NCBI GenBank assembly: GCA_028285495.1
Contig: JANQPB010000038.1
Location: 1-34,160, forward strand
Length of the DNA stretch: 34,160 nucleotides
Reading direction: 5' to 3'
DNA from: Acidimicrobiales bacterium
Lineage (GTDB): Bacteria; Actinomycetota; Acidimicrobiia; Acidimicrobiales; SZUA-35
A model generated the notes under the pieces. That model ran no database searches. It saw only the letters and a list, made by a program, of their open reading frames with translations, and was not told where the DNA came from. The translations under genes and the position numbers were made by a program. Shown here piece after piece: positions 23,226 to 31,057 of the stretch. The stretch's first letter is position 1, and every line of letters begins with the position of its first letter.

Positions 23226-24899
23226 ATGACCGAGACGTTGACGGGGACCGACCGCTCGGCCGGGATCAGCTACGACGAGCTGTTCGACGCCGACACCCAT
23301 CCCGTGTCGGAGGTGCTGCGCCGGGTCGGCGAGGACCTGCCGTCCGGCAACACCCGGGTGCCGGCCGGGGTGTACCACGAACGCCGGTGGCACGACCTCG
23401 AGGTGGAGCGGCTCTGGTCGAGGGTCTGGCAGCTGGCGTGCCTGGAGGAGGACATCCCCGAGGTCGGCGACTACCACGTCTACGACATCGCCAACCTGTC
23501 GTTCCTCGTCGTCCGCACGGCCCCCGACGAGATCAAGGCCTACCGCAACGCCTGCCTGCACCGGGGCCGCAAGCTGCGGGAGCACGCCGGGCGGGGGGCC
23601 AGGAACCTGCGCTGCGCCTTCCACGGCTGGTGCTGGAACCTCGACGGGTCGATGAAGGAGATCCCGTGCCAGTGGGACTTCCCCGACGTCGAGTTCGACG
23701 ACTACGGGCTGCCCGAGGCCAGCGTCGGCACGTGGCAGGGCTTCGTGTTCCTCAACCCCGACCGCGACGCCGAGCCCCTGGGTGACTTCCTCGGCGACCT
23801 GGGTGACCACTTCACCGCCGCCCCGTTCACCGAGCGGTTCAAGGCCGCCCACGTGCGCAAGCTGATGCCGATGAACTGGAAGGTCTGCCAGGAGGCCTTC
23901 ATGGAGAGCTACCACGTCGTGGCCACCCACCCGACCCTGATGCAGACCCTCGGCGACGCCAACTCCCGCTACGACGCCTGGGGCAACTACAGCCGGGCGA
24001 TGTCGGCCAGCGGGGTCGAGAGCCCCCACCTCACGGGGATGCCACACTGGGAGCCGCTCGACGACGGGCGGCAGTTCGCCCGGTGGCGGCACCCGCTGAG
24101 CGGCCACGTGTACGAGCGGGCCGACGCCGGGCCGGAGGCCAGCCGGGTCCGGGTGATCGACCTCGACGGCAACGAGAGCCTGTTCGACGACGACGGCAAC
24201 CACCTGGAGGGCCCGCAGACCCAGGCCGACCCCCACCTGTGCAAGTGGGTCGGCGGGCCGAATCTGCCGGGGATGGACGACGTGCCGATGATGGCGGCCG
24301 CACCCCCGGACGAGCTGTTCGACGGCCTCGACGGGTCCGGCGACGGATCGAGCGACAACGGTGAGATGACCGCCGAGCGCCTCGGTCGGCTGCGGGGGTG
24401 GATGGCCGATCAGCGCCGGTCCCAGGTCAAGCGGAGCCACGGCGACGCCATCGACGTCGACGGGATCGCGGACGCCGAGCTGATCGACGCCATCTTCTAC
24501 TCGGTGTTCCCCAACTGGTCGCCCTGGGGGTGCTTCAACCCGATCATGTACCGGTTCCGGCCGAGCGGCGACGACCCCGAGCAGTGCATCTTCGAGGTGA
24601 TGCTGTTCCCGCTGGCGCCGGCCGATCCGGCGGCGAGGCCGGCCCCGGCTGGGGTCACCGAGCTGGGGCTCGACGACGACTGGACCGAGGCCCCGGAGCT
24701 CGGGCCGTTGGCCAAGATCTTCCAGCAGGACTCGTTGAACCTCCCGCTCGTCCAGCAGGGGGTGAAGGCCCAGGAGCGGCAGGAGGTGATCTTCGCCGCC
24801 TACAACGAGACGAAGATCCGCCACTTCTACCACCACTACTTCCGGCTGCTCGGCATCGACACCGACGGCAGCGGCACCCCGGTCGAGCTCGGTCGCTGA
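23226..24899 (+). CDS. Rieske [2Fe-2S] aromatic-ring-hydroxylating oxygenase, alpha subunit type
   Basis: 557 residues, about 100 longer than typical alpha subunits. The Rieske cluster ligands are Cys110, His112, Cys130 and His133 (CLHRG...CAFHGW). The mononuclear iron site is seen in MESYHVVATHP, with His230 and His235. The protein would hydroxylate an aromatic or other hydrophobic substrate using electrons from a separate reductase/ferredoxin; neither a beta subunit nor a reductase is adjacent. The region from about 300 to 420 is rich in Asp/Gly/Pro (PPDELFDGLDGSGDGSSDNG) and looks like an insertion relative to the core. The gene stands alone, divergent from the exporter and convergent with P450. 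Confidence 0.87.
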   Translation: MTETLTGTDRSAGISYDELFDADTHPVSEVLRRVGEDLPSGNTRVPAGVYHERRWHDLEVERLWSRVWQLACLEEDIPEVGDYHVYDIANLSFLVVRTAPDEIKAYRNACLHRGRKLREHAGRGARNLRCAFHGWCWNLDGSMKEIPCQWDFPDVEFDDYGLPEASVGTWQGFVFLNPDRDAEPLGDFLGDLGDHFTAAPFTERFKAAHVRKLMPMNWKVCQEAFMESYHVVATHPTLMQTLGDANSRYDAWGNYSRAMSASGVESPHLTGMPHWEPLDDGRQFARWRHPLSGHVYERADAGPEASRVRVIDLDGNESLFDDDGNHLEGPQTQADPHLCKWVGGPNLPGMDDVPMMAAAPPDELFDGLDGSGDGSSDNGEMTAERLGRLRGWMADQRRSQVKRSHGDAIDVDGIADAELIDAIFYSVFPNWSPWGCFNPIMYRFRPSGDDPEQCIFEVMLFPLAPADPAARPAPAGVTELGLDDDWTEAPELGPLAKIFQQDSLNLPLVQQGVKAQERQEVIFAAYNETKIRHFYHHYFRLLGIDTDGSGTPVELGR

Positions 24900-24948
24900 C
24901 CGGGCACGGGCACGGACGCCGGGGTCGGCGGCCCGGGCGGCAGATCGC

Positions 24949-26256
24949 TCAGGCGACGGCCGGGGTGAAGGTCAGGTCGAGGGTGCGGAGACCTCGGAGC
25001 AGGAAGCTGTCCTCCCAGGTCGGTTCGTGGTCGGGGGCGATGGCCAGATCGTCCAGCTGGTCGAGCAGGGCCTCGGTGGCGATCCTGGCCTCCAACCGGG
25101 CCAGGCCGGCGCCGATGCAATAGTGCTCGCCGTGGCCGAACGACAGGTGGTCGGCCGGCCGGGCGCTGGGGTCGAGGTGTCGGTCGAGGTCGAGGTCGTC
25201 CGGCTCCGGGTAGGCGGCCGGATCCCGGTTGGCGGCGGCGTAGACCAGCCACACGTGGTCGCCGGCGGCGACGTCGACGCCGCCGATCGAGACGTCCCGG
25301 GTCGCGACCCGGTACAGCCCCTGGACCGGGGCCTGGTGACGCAGGACCTCCTCGACCAGGGCCGGAACGAGCGATCGGTCGGCGTCGACCCGCCGGCGGA
25401 GCTCGGGGTCCCGGGCCAGCTCGTTGGCCAGGTTGGTGATGAGCTTCGTGGTGGTCTCGTTTCCGGCCACGAGGAACTGCTGGCACATCGACAGCTGCTC
25501 GGCCGGTGTCAGCCGATCGCCGTCGACCTCGGCGGTGGCCACGTCGGTCAGCAGGTCGTCGCGAGGATCGGCGGCCCGCTCGGCCAGACGGGCCGAGAAG
25601 TAGTCGCCGAACGCGGCGGAGCTGACGAGGAAGCTGCGCACCTGGTCGACCGTTGGCGAGGCGTTGCCGATCGGGATGGCCAGGTCGTCGGACCAGCGCT
25701 TGAAGGTCAGCAGGTCGTCGTCGGCGACGCCGAGGGCCCGGGCGATGATCTCCATCGGCAGGAGGACGGCGTACGCCGACACGAGCTCGACGCGACCCCG
25801 GCTGGCGAACCCGGCGATCAGCTCGTCGGCCAGCCGACGGACGTCGTGCTCCATCGCCCGGATGCGGGCGGGCCGGAAGGCCCGGTTGACGGCGCGCCGC
25901 TGGCGGACGTGGGCCGGTGGGTCGGCGTTGAGCAGCACGACCGCGGCCCGCTGGTCGTTGGCCACGGCCGCGAACACCTCACCCATGTCGGGCTCGGCGG
26001 CGAGTGTGGCCATCGCCGCCTGCATCCGGTTGGTCCGGTTGCCGACAGACGACGGCGAGCGACTCGACCACGTGTCGGTGTCGCGAGCGATGGCGAGGAC
26101 GAGGTCTCGACCGGTCGCCAACCAGGCACCCATGCTCTCGCTCCAGACCAGGCCATCGGGTCGATCCCGGAGCCGGTGGAAGAGCGGGTAGGGGCAGGAC
26201 AGGAGCTCCGGGTCACGATCGACCAGGCGGCTCAGGTCCGGGTCTTCGCCGCTCAT
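24949..26256 (-). CDS. Cytochrome P450
   Basis: 435 residues, soluble bacterial type. The I-helix oxygen-binding motif is AGNETT (264-269), the K-helix ExxR is EVLR (303-306), and the heme loop FGHGEHYCIG carries the axial Cys380. Substrate hydroxylation would need a ferredoxin and reductase from elsewhere. The start overlaps the stop of the ThuA-like gene by four bases (ATGA), so the two are coupled. The open frame extends far upstream through that gene, but ATG 26256 gives the normal N-terminus (DPDLSRLVDRDPELLSCPYPLFHRLR). The subfamily cannot be told. Confidence 0.93.
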   Translation of the reverse strand: MSGEDPDLSRLVDRDPELLSCPYPLFHRLRDRPDGLVWSESMGAWLATGRDLVLAIARDTDTWSSRSPSSVGNRTNRMQAAMATLAAEPDMGEVFAAVANDQRAAVVLLNADPPAHVRQRRAVNRAFRPARIRAMEHDVRRLADELIAGFASRGRVELVSAYAVLLPMEIIARALGVADDDLLTFKRWSDDLAIPIGNASPTVDQVRSFLVSSAAFGDYFSARLAERAADPRDDLLTDVATAEVDGDRLTPAEQLSMCQQFLVAGNETTTKLITNLANELARDPELRRRVDADRSLVPALVEEVLRHQAPVQGLYRVATRDVSIGGVDVAAGDHVWLVYAAANRDPAAYPEPDDLDLDRHLDPSARPADHLSFGHGEHYCIGAGLARLEARIATEALLDQLDDLAIAPDHEPTWEDSFLLRGLRTLDLTFTPAVA

Positions 26257-27092
26257 GACCCGGTGTCGACGGGGTCGGGGTCGACCCGATCGCCGCCGAC
26301 GGCCCAGCGGAGGGCCCGCCGCAGCAGCTCGCGATACTGGGGCACGTCCCACGAGCAGCGCTCGATACGGGGGTAGTACGCCATCAGCGGGGCCATGTCC
26401 CAGTGGCCCCGGCAGTGGCCGAGGGTGTTGTAGAGCACGGCGCCGTCGCCTAGGGGGCGGAGGTACTGGACGAGTCGGCGGTCGGGGCCGTCGGACCAGT
26501 CGGCCTCGGCGAAGCCGGTCGCCTCGCCCCGCCAGGTGGTGTGGAGGAGGGGGTGGAGGGACGCCTCGTCGGCGTGCTCCATCAGGTAGAGCTCGTCGTC
26601 GGTGTCGAAGGGCTCGATGCCGGCGACCAGCCAGTGGTCGGGGTCGGACGCCTCGACCGGATAGGGCGCGATCGGGGGATGGGCGACGAACTGCGAGCCG
26701 AGCGTCTCGGCCCAGAGCGGGAAGCAGCGGGGGGCCTCGACGCCGTTCGGGCGGGGCAGGTCGAGGGCGGCGTTCGTGCCGTGGAGGGCGAGCCACCGTC
26801 CGCCTCCCTCGACCCAGTGGCGGATGGCGCGCTGGGCCGGCTCGGACGGACGGACGTCGCAGGTGTAGGACACGAGGAAGGTCGCGGCGTCGAGGGCCGA
26901 CGTGTCCTCGTAGTCGGCGTCGACGCGCACCCGCACGTTGTCGTGGTCACCGAGGAGGTGGAGCAGCTGCCGGCGAGCGAAGTCGATGTCGTGGTACCGA
27001 CCCCCGGCGACCAACCACCCGTCGACCCGCAACGGCGGCTCGGTCGTGCTCGGCGTCGCCCCCGGCGCCGCTGTCGACCCCTGCTCACTCAT
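26253..27092 (-). CDS. ThuA-like domain protein (trehalose-utilisation family)
   Basis: 279 residues. The glutamine-amidotransferase-like ThuA fold is indicated by DGWLVAGGRYHDIDFARRQLL, FLVSYTCD, AIRHWVEGGGRWLALHGTNAAL and the late GDGAVLYNTLGHCRG. ThuA proteins are linked to keto-trehalose/keto-sugar handling but are poorly understood biochemically. The start is ATG 27092 with GGAGG just upstream; 66 more bases are open in frame but lie beyond that ribosome site. It is the first gene of a two-gene unit with P450. The domain fit is good; the function is uncertain. Confidence 0.82.
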   Translation of the reverse strand: MSEQGSTAAPGATPSTTEPPLRVDGWLVAGGRYHDIDFARRQLLHLLGDHDNVRVRVDADYEDTSALDAATFLVSYTCDVRPSEPAQRAIRHWVEGGGRWLALHGTNAALDLPRPNGVEAPRCFPLWAETLGSQFVAHPPIAPYPVEASDPDHWLVAGIEPFDTDDELYLMEHADEASLHPLLHTTWRGEATGFAEADWSDGPDRRLVQYLRPLGDGAVLYNTLGHCRGHWDMAPLMAYYPRIERCSWDVPQYRELLRRALRWAVGGDRVDPDPVDTGS

Positions 27093-27162
27093 CCCGCCTC
27101 CGACTCTTGTCCACGACCGGCGCCCGCTCAAGTCGAGCCGGTGGACCGATGGCCGCATCCGG

Positions 27163-27189
27163 GGCGAGTGCCTCGCCGGTCAATACACT
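27163..27189. promoter_or_regulatory. Palindrome and -10 box before the membrane-protein gene
   Basis: GGCGAGTGCCTCGCC (27163-27177) is a perfect inverted repeat with a 3-base centre, placed over the -35 position of a rightward -10 TACACT (27184-27189). No -35 consensus is visible, so an activator or repressor site is plausible. It also lies upstream of the divergent ThuA gene. Confidence 0.4.
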
Positions 27190-27196
27190 CGACCGC

Positions 27197-27232
27197 GTGA
27201 GCCCCGCCGCCGCGAAGTGGCTTGCGTCATGA
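27197..27232 (+). CDS. Possible leaderless 11-residue leader peptide
   Basis: GTG 27197 lies 7 bases after TACACT, the same spacing as the leaderless genes in this window. It encodes MSPAAAKWLAS and stops at TGA 27230-27232, overlapping the ATG of the membrane-protein gene as ATGA. If real, ribosomes finishing it would restart on the main gene. There is no run of a single regulatory amino acid that would suggest attenuation. Confidence 0.35.
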   Translation: MSPAAAKWLAS

Positions 27233-29313
27233 TCACGGTCGACGGAGCCTCACCGGACGCGGTGGGACACACCCGGGCGACCGTCCCCCGCGACGCTCCC
27301 CCGACTCGACGCCACCGCGTGGCCGTCGGTCTGTGGCTGTGGTCGCTGACGCTGGCCGTCGCCACCGCGTCGCGGCACCTGGCTGGCTCGTTCCTGGACC
27401 GGGAGATCGTGAACGCCGACACCCTCGGTCCGCCTGCGGTCTTCGATGCGGTCCGCATGGACGGCATCGACGCGCTGACCGAGTGGTACTGGCCCGCCGC
27501 CCCGTACTTCCTGCTCGACTTCGTGCTGTACCTCCCGATCTGGTTGGCCGTCCCCGACCCGTGGTTCGCGCCGGCGGTGTTCCTGGTGCTGCAGCTCCTC
27601 CTGCTGCAGTACGCCATCGTCGGTGTCTGCCGGCTCGTCGAGCCTCGGCGGGTGGCGCTCTCGTCGTTCGTCGGCTTCACGCTGCTGGTCGTCCTCGCCC
27701 ACCTGGCGATCCGTCCCGCCTCGTACCTGCTCGCGAGCTCGTTCCACACCAGCGCCTTCATCGCCACGCTGCTGCTGGTGCGGTGGTTCGTCGTGAGCGG
27801 GGGGCGGATCGGGGGGCGGCCCGATCCCCGGAGCCGTCGGCACCTCGCTGGCATCGCCACGGTGGTGGCCCTGCTGGTCCTGTCGGATCCGCTGTTCCTG
27901 GTCTCGACGGTTGCACCCCTCGTCGTGGTCGGTGTGGCCGCACGGCTGGCACCGCCAGGCCGCCCCGACGGCCAGCCCAACTGGCGAGGCAGTCCGCCCG
28001 TCATTGGCGCCATGCTCGTCGGCGCTGCGATCGGCATGATGCTGAACGCAGCGCTGCGCAGCACGGACACCCCGTACGGCCCGCAGCTCGCGGGTTCGGA
28101 CCCGTTCGGGCGGCTCCGTCAGCTGGCTTCCGTCGTCCTCGCCATCGACCCGCCGCTCGCCGCCCTCATCGTGGCCTCGATCGGTCTCGGCCTGGCCGTG
28201 CTCGTCCCGTCCGGGTCCGGTGACCGGCAGCGGTTCGCACTCGTCGCCGCATTCTGGGTCGTCGGCCTCGGCAGTCACGGGGCGGCGCTCGTGTTCACCG
28301 ATGGATCGCTGGCCCTGCGCTACCTGCTGGTCGCCCTGCTCCTGCCGATCGTGCTGATCGGACCGGCCGTGGTCCGGGCCGAGGGGCTGGTGGCCGGCGT
28401 CGCGCCGGTCGTCTCGTGGTTGGTGCCTGCGGTCACCGGCCTCGGCGTCGGGGTGCTCGCCGTCACCGTGATCGTGGTGCCGGCGTCGTCGGACCTGGCG
28501 TCGGTTCGATCGACGAGCCGGCCCGAGCTGGTCCGGTGCGTCGACGACTTCGTCGGCCCGGACCGCGATGGCACGATCGGGCTGGCCGACTACTGGTCCG
28601 CTCGCCGGCTGCAGCTGTTCGGGAGCAGTGACACCAGGGTGGTCGGGATGGACTGGCACGGACGGCCACTGCGGATCAACACGTCGAGCCGGTGGCTCGG
28701 GCAGCCGTACGACTACCTGGTGATCGAGGACAATCCGTCTGGCTGGTCGCCGCCGACCGACCAGTTCCACGCGAGCGGCCTCGTGGAGGCGGCGACCACG
28801 TGTGGCGCCTTCGAGATGATCCGCTTCGCCGAGCCGGGCCTCACCCTGCCACTGCTCGACGGCCCTCGCGACGCCGTGACCTTCGACGGCTGCCTGCTCG
28901 GGTCGCAGAGCGGTCGGGTCGATCCCGAGCGCTGCGAGGTCCGGGTCGAGGGTGCCGACACTGCGACCTTCGGATCCTTCGGTGGCTACCTCCTGGTCGG
29001 TGCCGGGCGCTACGAGGCCACGATCGAGTACTCGTCGTCACAGAGGACGAGCGAGGAGGCGGCGCTGGTCGAGATCACCCGCCAGGCCCGGGGCCCCGGA
29101 GACGTGCACGTCGTCGCCACCGGGACACTCCCGGGAACCGGCGGGCTGACGACGTCCGTGACCGTCGACTTCGAGGTGAGCGCCGACCGGGCGGCGGACG
29201 GTGCGCTCGTCGAGGCCCGCACCGTCGTGCGGGGCGACTACACCATCGGATCCGTGACGTTCCGCCGCCTCGCCGGCGATCGGGTCGACCCCGACGACCG
29301 GGGCGACGGGTAG
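27229..29313 (+). CDS. Large multi-span membrane protein of unknown function
   Basis: 694 residues from ATG 27229 (GTG 27217 is also possible). The first 450 or so residues contain roughly ten hydrophobic segments, with acidic loops after the first one (NADTLGPPAVFDAVRMDG, ALTEWYWPAAPYFLLDFVLYLPIWL). This recalls the layout of GT-C glycosyltransferases, but I cannot identify a diagnostic motif. After the last membrane span (about 415-440) come 250 soluble residues, predicted outside the membrane. They include two late Cys residues (CLLGSQ, ERCEVRV) that could pair, and beta-rich sequence to the end. A polymer or cell-surface role is a guess. The gene is followed after 112 bases by the 2TM-Nudix gene on the same strand. 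Confidence 0.7.
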   Translation: MITVDGASPDAVGHTRATVPRDAPPTRRHRVAVGLWLWSLTLAVATASRHLAGSFLDREIVNADTLGPPAVFDAVRMDGIDALTEWYWPAAPYFLLDFVLYLPIWLAVPDPWFAPAVFLVLQLLLLQYAIVGVCRLVEPRRVALSSFVGFTLLVVLAHLAIRPASYLLASSFHTSAFIATLLLVRWFVVSGGRIGGRPDPRSRRHLAGIATVVALLVLSDPLFLVSTVAPLVVVGVAARLAPPGRPDGQPNWRGSPPVIGAMLVGAAIGMMLNAALRSTDTPYGPQLAGSDPFGRLRQLASVVLAIDPPLAALIVASIGLGLAVLVPSGSGDRQRFALVAAFWVVGLGSHGAALVFTDGSLALRYLLVALLLPIVLIGPAVVRAEGLVAGVAPVVSWLVPAVTGLGVGVLAVTVIVVPASSDLASVRSTSRPELVRCVDDFVGPDRDGTIGLADYWSARRLQLFGSSDTRVVGMDWHGRPLRINTSSRWLGQPYDYLVIEDNPSGWSPPTDQFHASGLVEAATTCGAFEMIRFAEPGLTLPLLDGPRDAVTFDGCLLGSQSGRVDPERCEVRVEGADTATFGSFGGYLLVGAGRYEATIEYSSSQRTSEEAALVEITRQARGPGDVHVVATGTLPGTGGLTTSVTVDFEVSADRAADGALVEARTVVRGDYTIGSVTFRRLAGDRVDPDDRGDG

Positions 29314-29425
29314 GTCGATCGTCGGGACGACGCCGGCTCCATCGGTCGGTCGACACCGCAGGGCCGCTCCCGGCGCCGTGCACGGATCAAGCGCTCGCCT
29401 GACCTGCAGTAGCCTGAACGACCAC

Positions 29426-30679
29426 ATGGCTCCGTTGGCTGATCCTTGGCGGCGCAAGTCGGTACTCACGATCGGCGCACTCATCGTCACCGCTGGGACG
29501 ACGCTGCTCCTCTACCTCGTGTCGTCCGACAAGGTCGACGACCTGGTCCTCACCGTTGGGGCATCGGGTGTCGGTTACCTCATCGGTGCCAGCCGCCAGG
29601 TCGTTCGAGAGGAGCGCGAGGCACGGAGGCTGAGACGAGCACAGCTCTCGATCGAGGAGCTCGTCAGGGCGACGGGGCAGAGCTCGGGCATCACGATCGG
29701 CCGCCTCCACATACCCGACGTCCTGCTGGTCGTTGCCAGTCCACCGGGGGAGCCGTACACCAAGAAGGTCCGCTTCTCCATGGGAACGGACCTGGCGGCA
29801 CCGCGCCCGAAGCCGCCCGAGTGGGACGAGCTGGAGCGACGCCGGCTTCCACAGTTGGTCGCAGCCGCACGCCACGAGAACCGGCTCTTCCAGAACGGGC
29901 CCCGTGTCGACCTGGTGGACGTGCGACTGCGCCGCGAGTTGCAGAGCCGGACGGAACAGCCGACCGTCTACGATCTCACGCTGGCGCCGACCGACTACTT
30001 CTCCTTCGCCTGCCTGTCGAACTCGCTCGACCAACCGCTGAGCGAGACGGACGGTCGGACCCTGCGCGAGGTCTGGGCGGTCGATTTCAACGAGTTGGGT
30101 GACGTGTCCCGCCTGCCGGCTCCGGCGTGCATCGGTACCGCGACCGTGGTGGTGACGGCCGAGGATCAGATGATCGTGTGCCACGAGCGGTCTCGGCTCT
30201 TCCAGGTCGGCGAGCAGGGACCCGATCGGAGGCGGTCGGTGCACTTCGTCGGGGAGGGGATGCTGCCGTCCGATCGCCAGATGGATGCGGAGCTCTCACC
30301 GCTCCAGACGGTCAGACGCGGGCTCAGCGAGGAGCTGTCGTTGGTGGAGCACGATGACGCCGACATCGACATCTTCCCGACCGGCTTCTTCGTCGACCTC
30401 GAGCGGTGGCAACCGATGTTCTCGTTCGTCGCCTACGTGCCCGGGGACTTCGCCCACCTGGCCGCCCAGGCGAACTTCGCCAAGGACGCGTTCGAGAACC
30501 GCAAGCTCACTCCCAGACCCTTCTCGGTTCTCGATCCAGGAACCCGGGACCTGCTGCTCGACCTCGACGGTCACCTGGCGTTGGCGTCGAACCACGCGGC
30601 GACGGCCTTGCTGCTCGCCCTGCTCCAGCGGCACGATCTCCAGACGATCGAGCACTACCTGGCGGGGCGCCACCGCTAG
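29426..30679 (+). CDS. Two-transmembrane protein with Nudix-like C-terminal domain (CBASS Cap16-like architecture)
   Basis: 417 residues from ATG 29426, which lies 10 bases after TAGCCT (29410-29415) and has no ribosome site. Residues 12-32 and 40-55 form a membrane hairpin, followed by a charged helix (REEREARRLRRAQ). The middle is unassigned. Residues 277-306 resemble a Nudix box: a Gly-rich start, then TVRRGLSEELSL in place of the usual REhxEExGh, with the Glu pair kept but the first REx changed. This 2TM plus Nudix layout is that of the SMODS-associated Nudix proteins and the CBASS effector class called Cap16. No CD-NTase gene is next to it. An ordinary membrane Nudix hydrolase is the alternative. 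Codon use looks less GC-biased than neighbours (an ATA codon and several AGG/AGC codons). Its stop shares a CTAG with the convergent gene. Confidence 0.68.
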   Translation: MAPLADPWRRKSVLTIGALIVTAGTTLLLYLVSSDKVDDLVLTVGASGVGYLIGASRQVVREEREARRLRRAQLSIEELVRATGQSSGITIGRLHIPDVLLVVASPPGEPYTKKVRFSMGTDLAAPRPKPPEWDELERRRLPQLVAAARHENRLFQNGPRVDLVDVRLRRELQSRTEQPTVYDLTLAPTDYFSFACLSNSLDQPLSETDGRTLREVWAVDFNELGDVSRLPAPACIGTATVVVTAEDQMIVCHERSRLFQVGEQGPDRRRSVHFVGEGMLPSDRQMDAELSPLQTVRRGLSEELSLVEHDDADIDIFPTGFFVDLERWQPMFSFVAYVPGDFAHLAAQANFAKDAFENRKLTPRPFSVLDPGTRDLLLDLDGHLALASNHAATALLLALLQRHDLQTIEHYLAGRHR

Positions 30680-30888
30680 GCGGGACGCCGATCCGACGCC
30701 CGGGTCGTCCTGGTGAAGGCGAGCAGTCCACCGCCGATGAAGGCCCGGACCGTGGCCAGTCCGAGGTTCGTGTTGGCCTGCAGGTCGACGTCTTCGAGGC
30801 GCCCCTCGGGTGACAACATGTAGAGCAGCCCGAATCCGATGACGAGCAGGGCGACGGTGCCGGCCAGCACCCGGGCCACGGCGCTCAC
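30676..30888 (-). CDS. Short membrane protein, DUF4345-like N-terminal half
   Basis: 70 residues with two hydrophobic stretches (LAGTVALLVIGFGLLYML and the weaker ATVRAFIGGGLLAF). The pattern from GLLYMLSPEG to NTNLGLATVRAFIGGGLLAF matches the first half of DUF4345 proteins, which normally run to about 120-130 residues with further membrane spans. Here the frame ends at once in a charged tail, exactly at the convergent 2TM-Nudix gene. It starts with GTG 30888, overlapping the stop of the preceding small ORF by four bases. It may be a truncated remnant rather than a working protein. Confidence 0.55.
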   Translation of the reverse strand: MSAVARVLAGTVALLVIGFGLLYMLSPEGRLEDVDLQANTNLGLATVRAFIGGGLLAFTRTTRASDRRPA

Positions 30889-31019
30889 GGTCGCTCCCCC
30901 GCCCCTTCGGCGACGTCGAGTCGGGTCCGGCCGACGGCGACCTCGTCGAGCCGGGGGACGTTGGCGACGGCGTGGAGGATCGCTCCGTCGACGGGGGTCA
31001 CCTCGTTGGTGTCGCTCAT
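30885..31019 (-). CDS. Small ORF, 44 residues, unknown
   Basis: ATG 31019 with AGGAG about five bases upstream. The product begins MSDTNEVTPVDGAILHAV and has no membrane segment or motif I recognise. It starts 38 bases after the DUF1330 gene and overlaps the next start (GTGA), so it sits naturally in an operon with both neighbours. The good ribosome site and the overlaps are the only evidence that it is a gene. Confidence 0.45.
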   Translation of the reverse strand: MSDTNEVTPVDGAILHAVANVPRLDEVAVGRTRLDVAEGAGERP

Positions 31020-31057
31020 CTCGCTCCTCGGTTGCTCGGCCGGGTTCGGCGTCCGGA

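Noticed and set aside
23118..24836. 572-codon minus-strand open frame opposite the Rieske gene
   Set aside because: Shadow of the Rieske coding sequence; no motif and unnatural amino-acid composition.
24900..24948. Terminator between the Rieske and P450 genes
   Set aside because: GC-rich but I could not find a stem longer than about five pairs.
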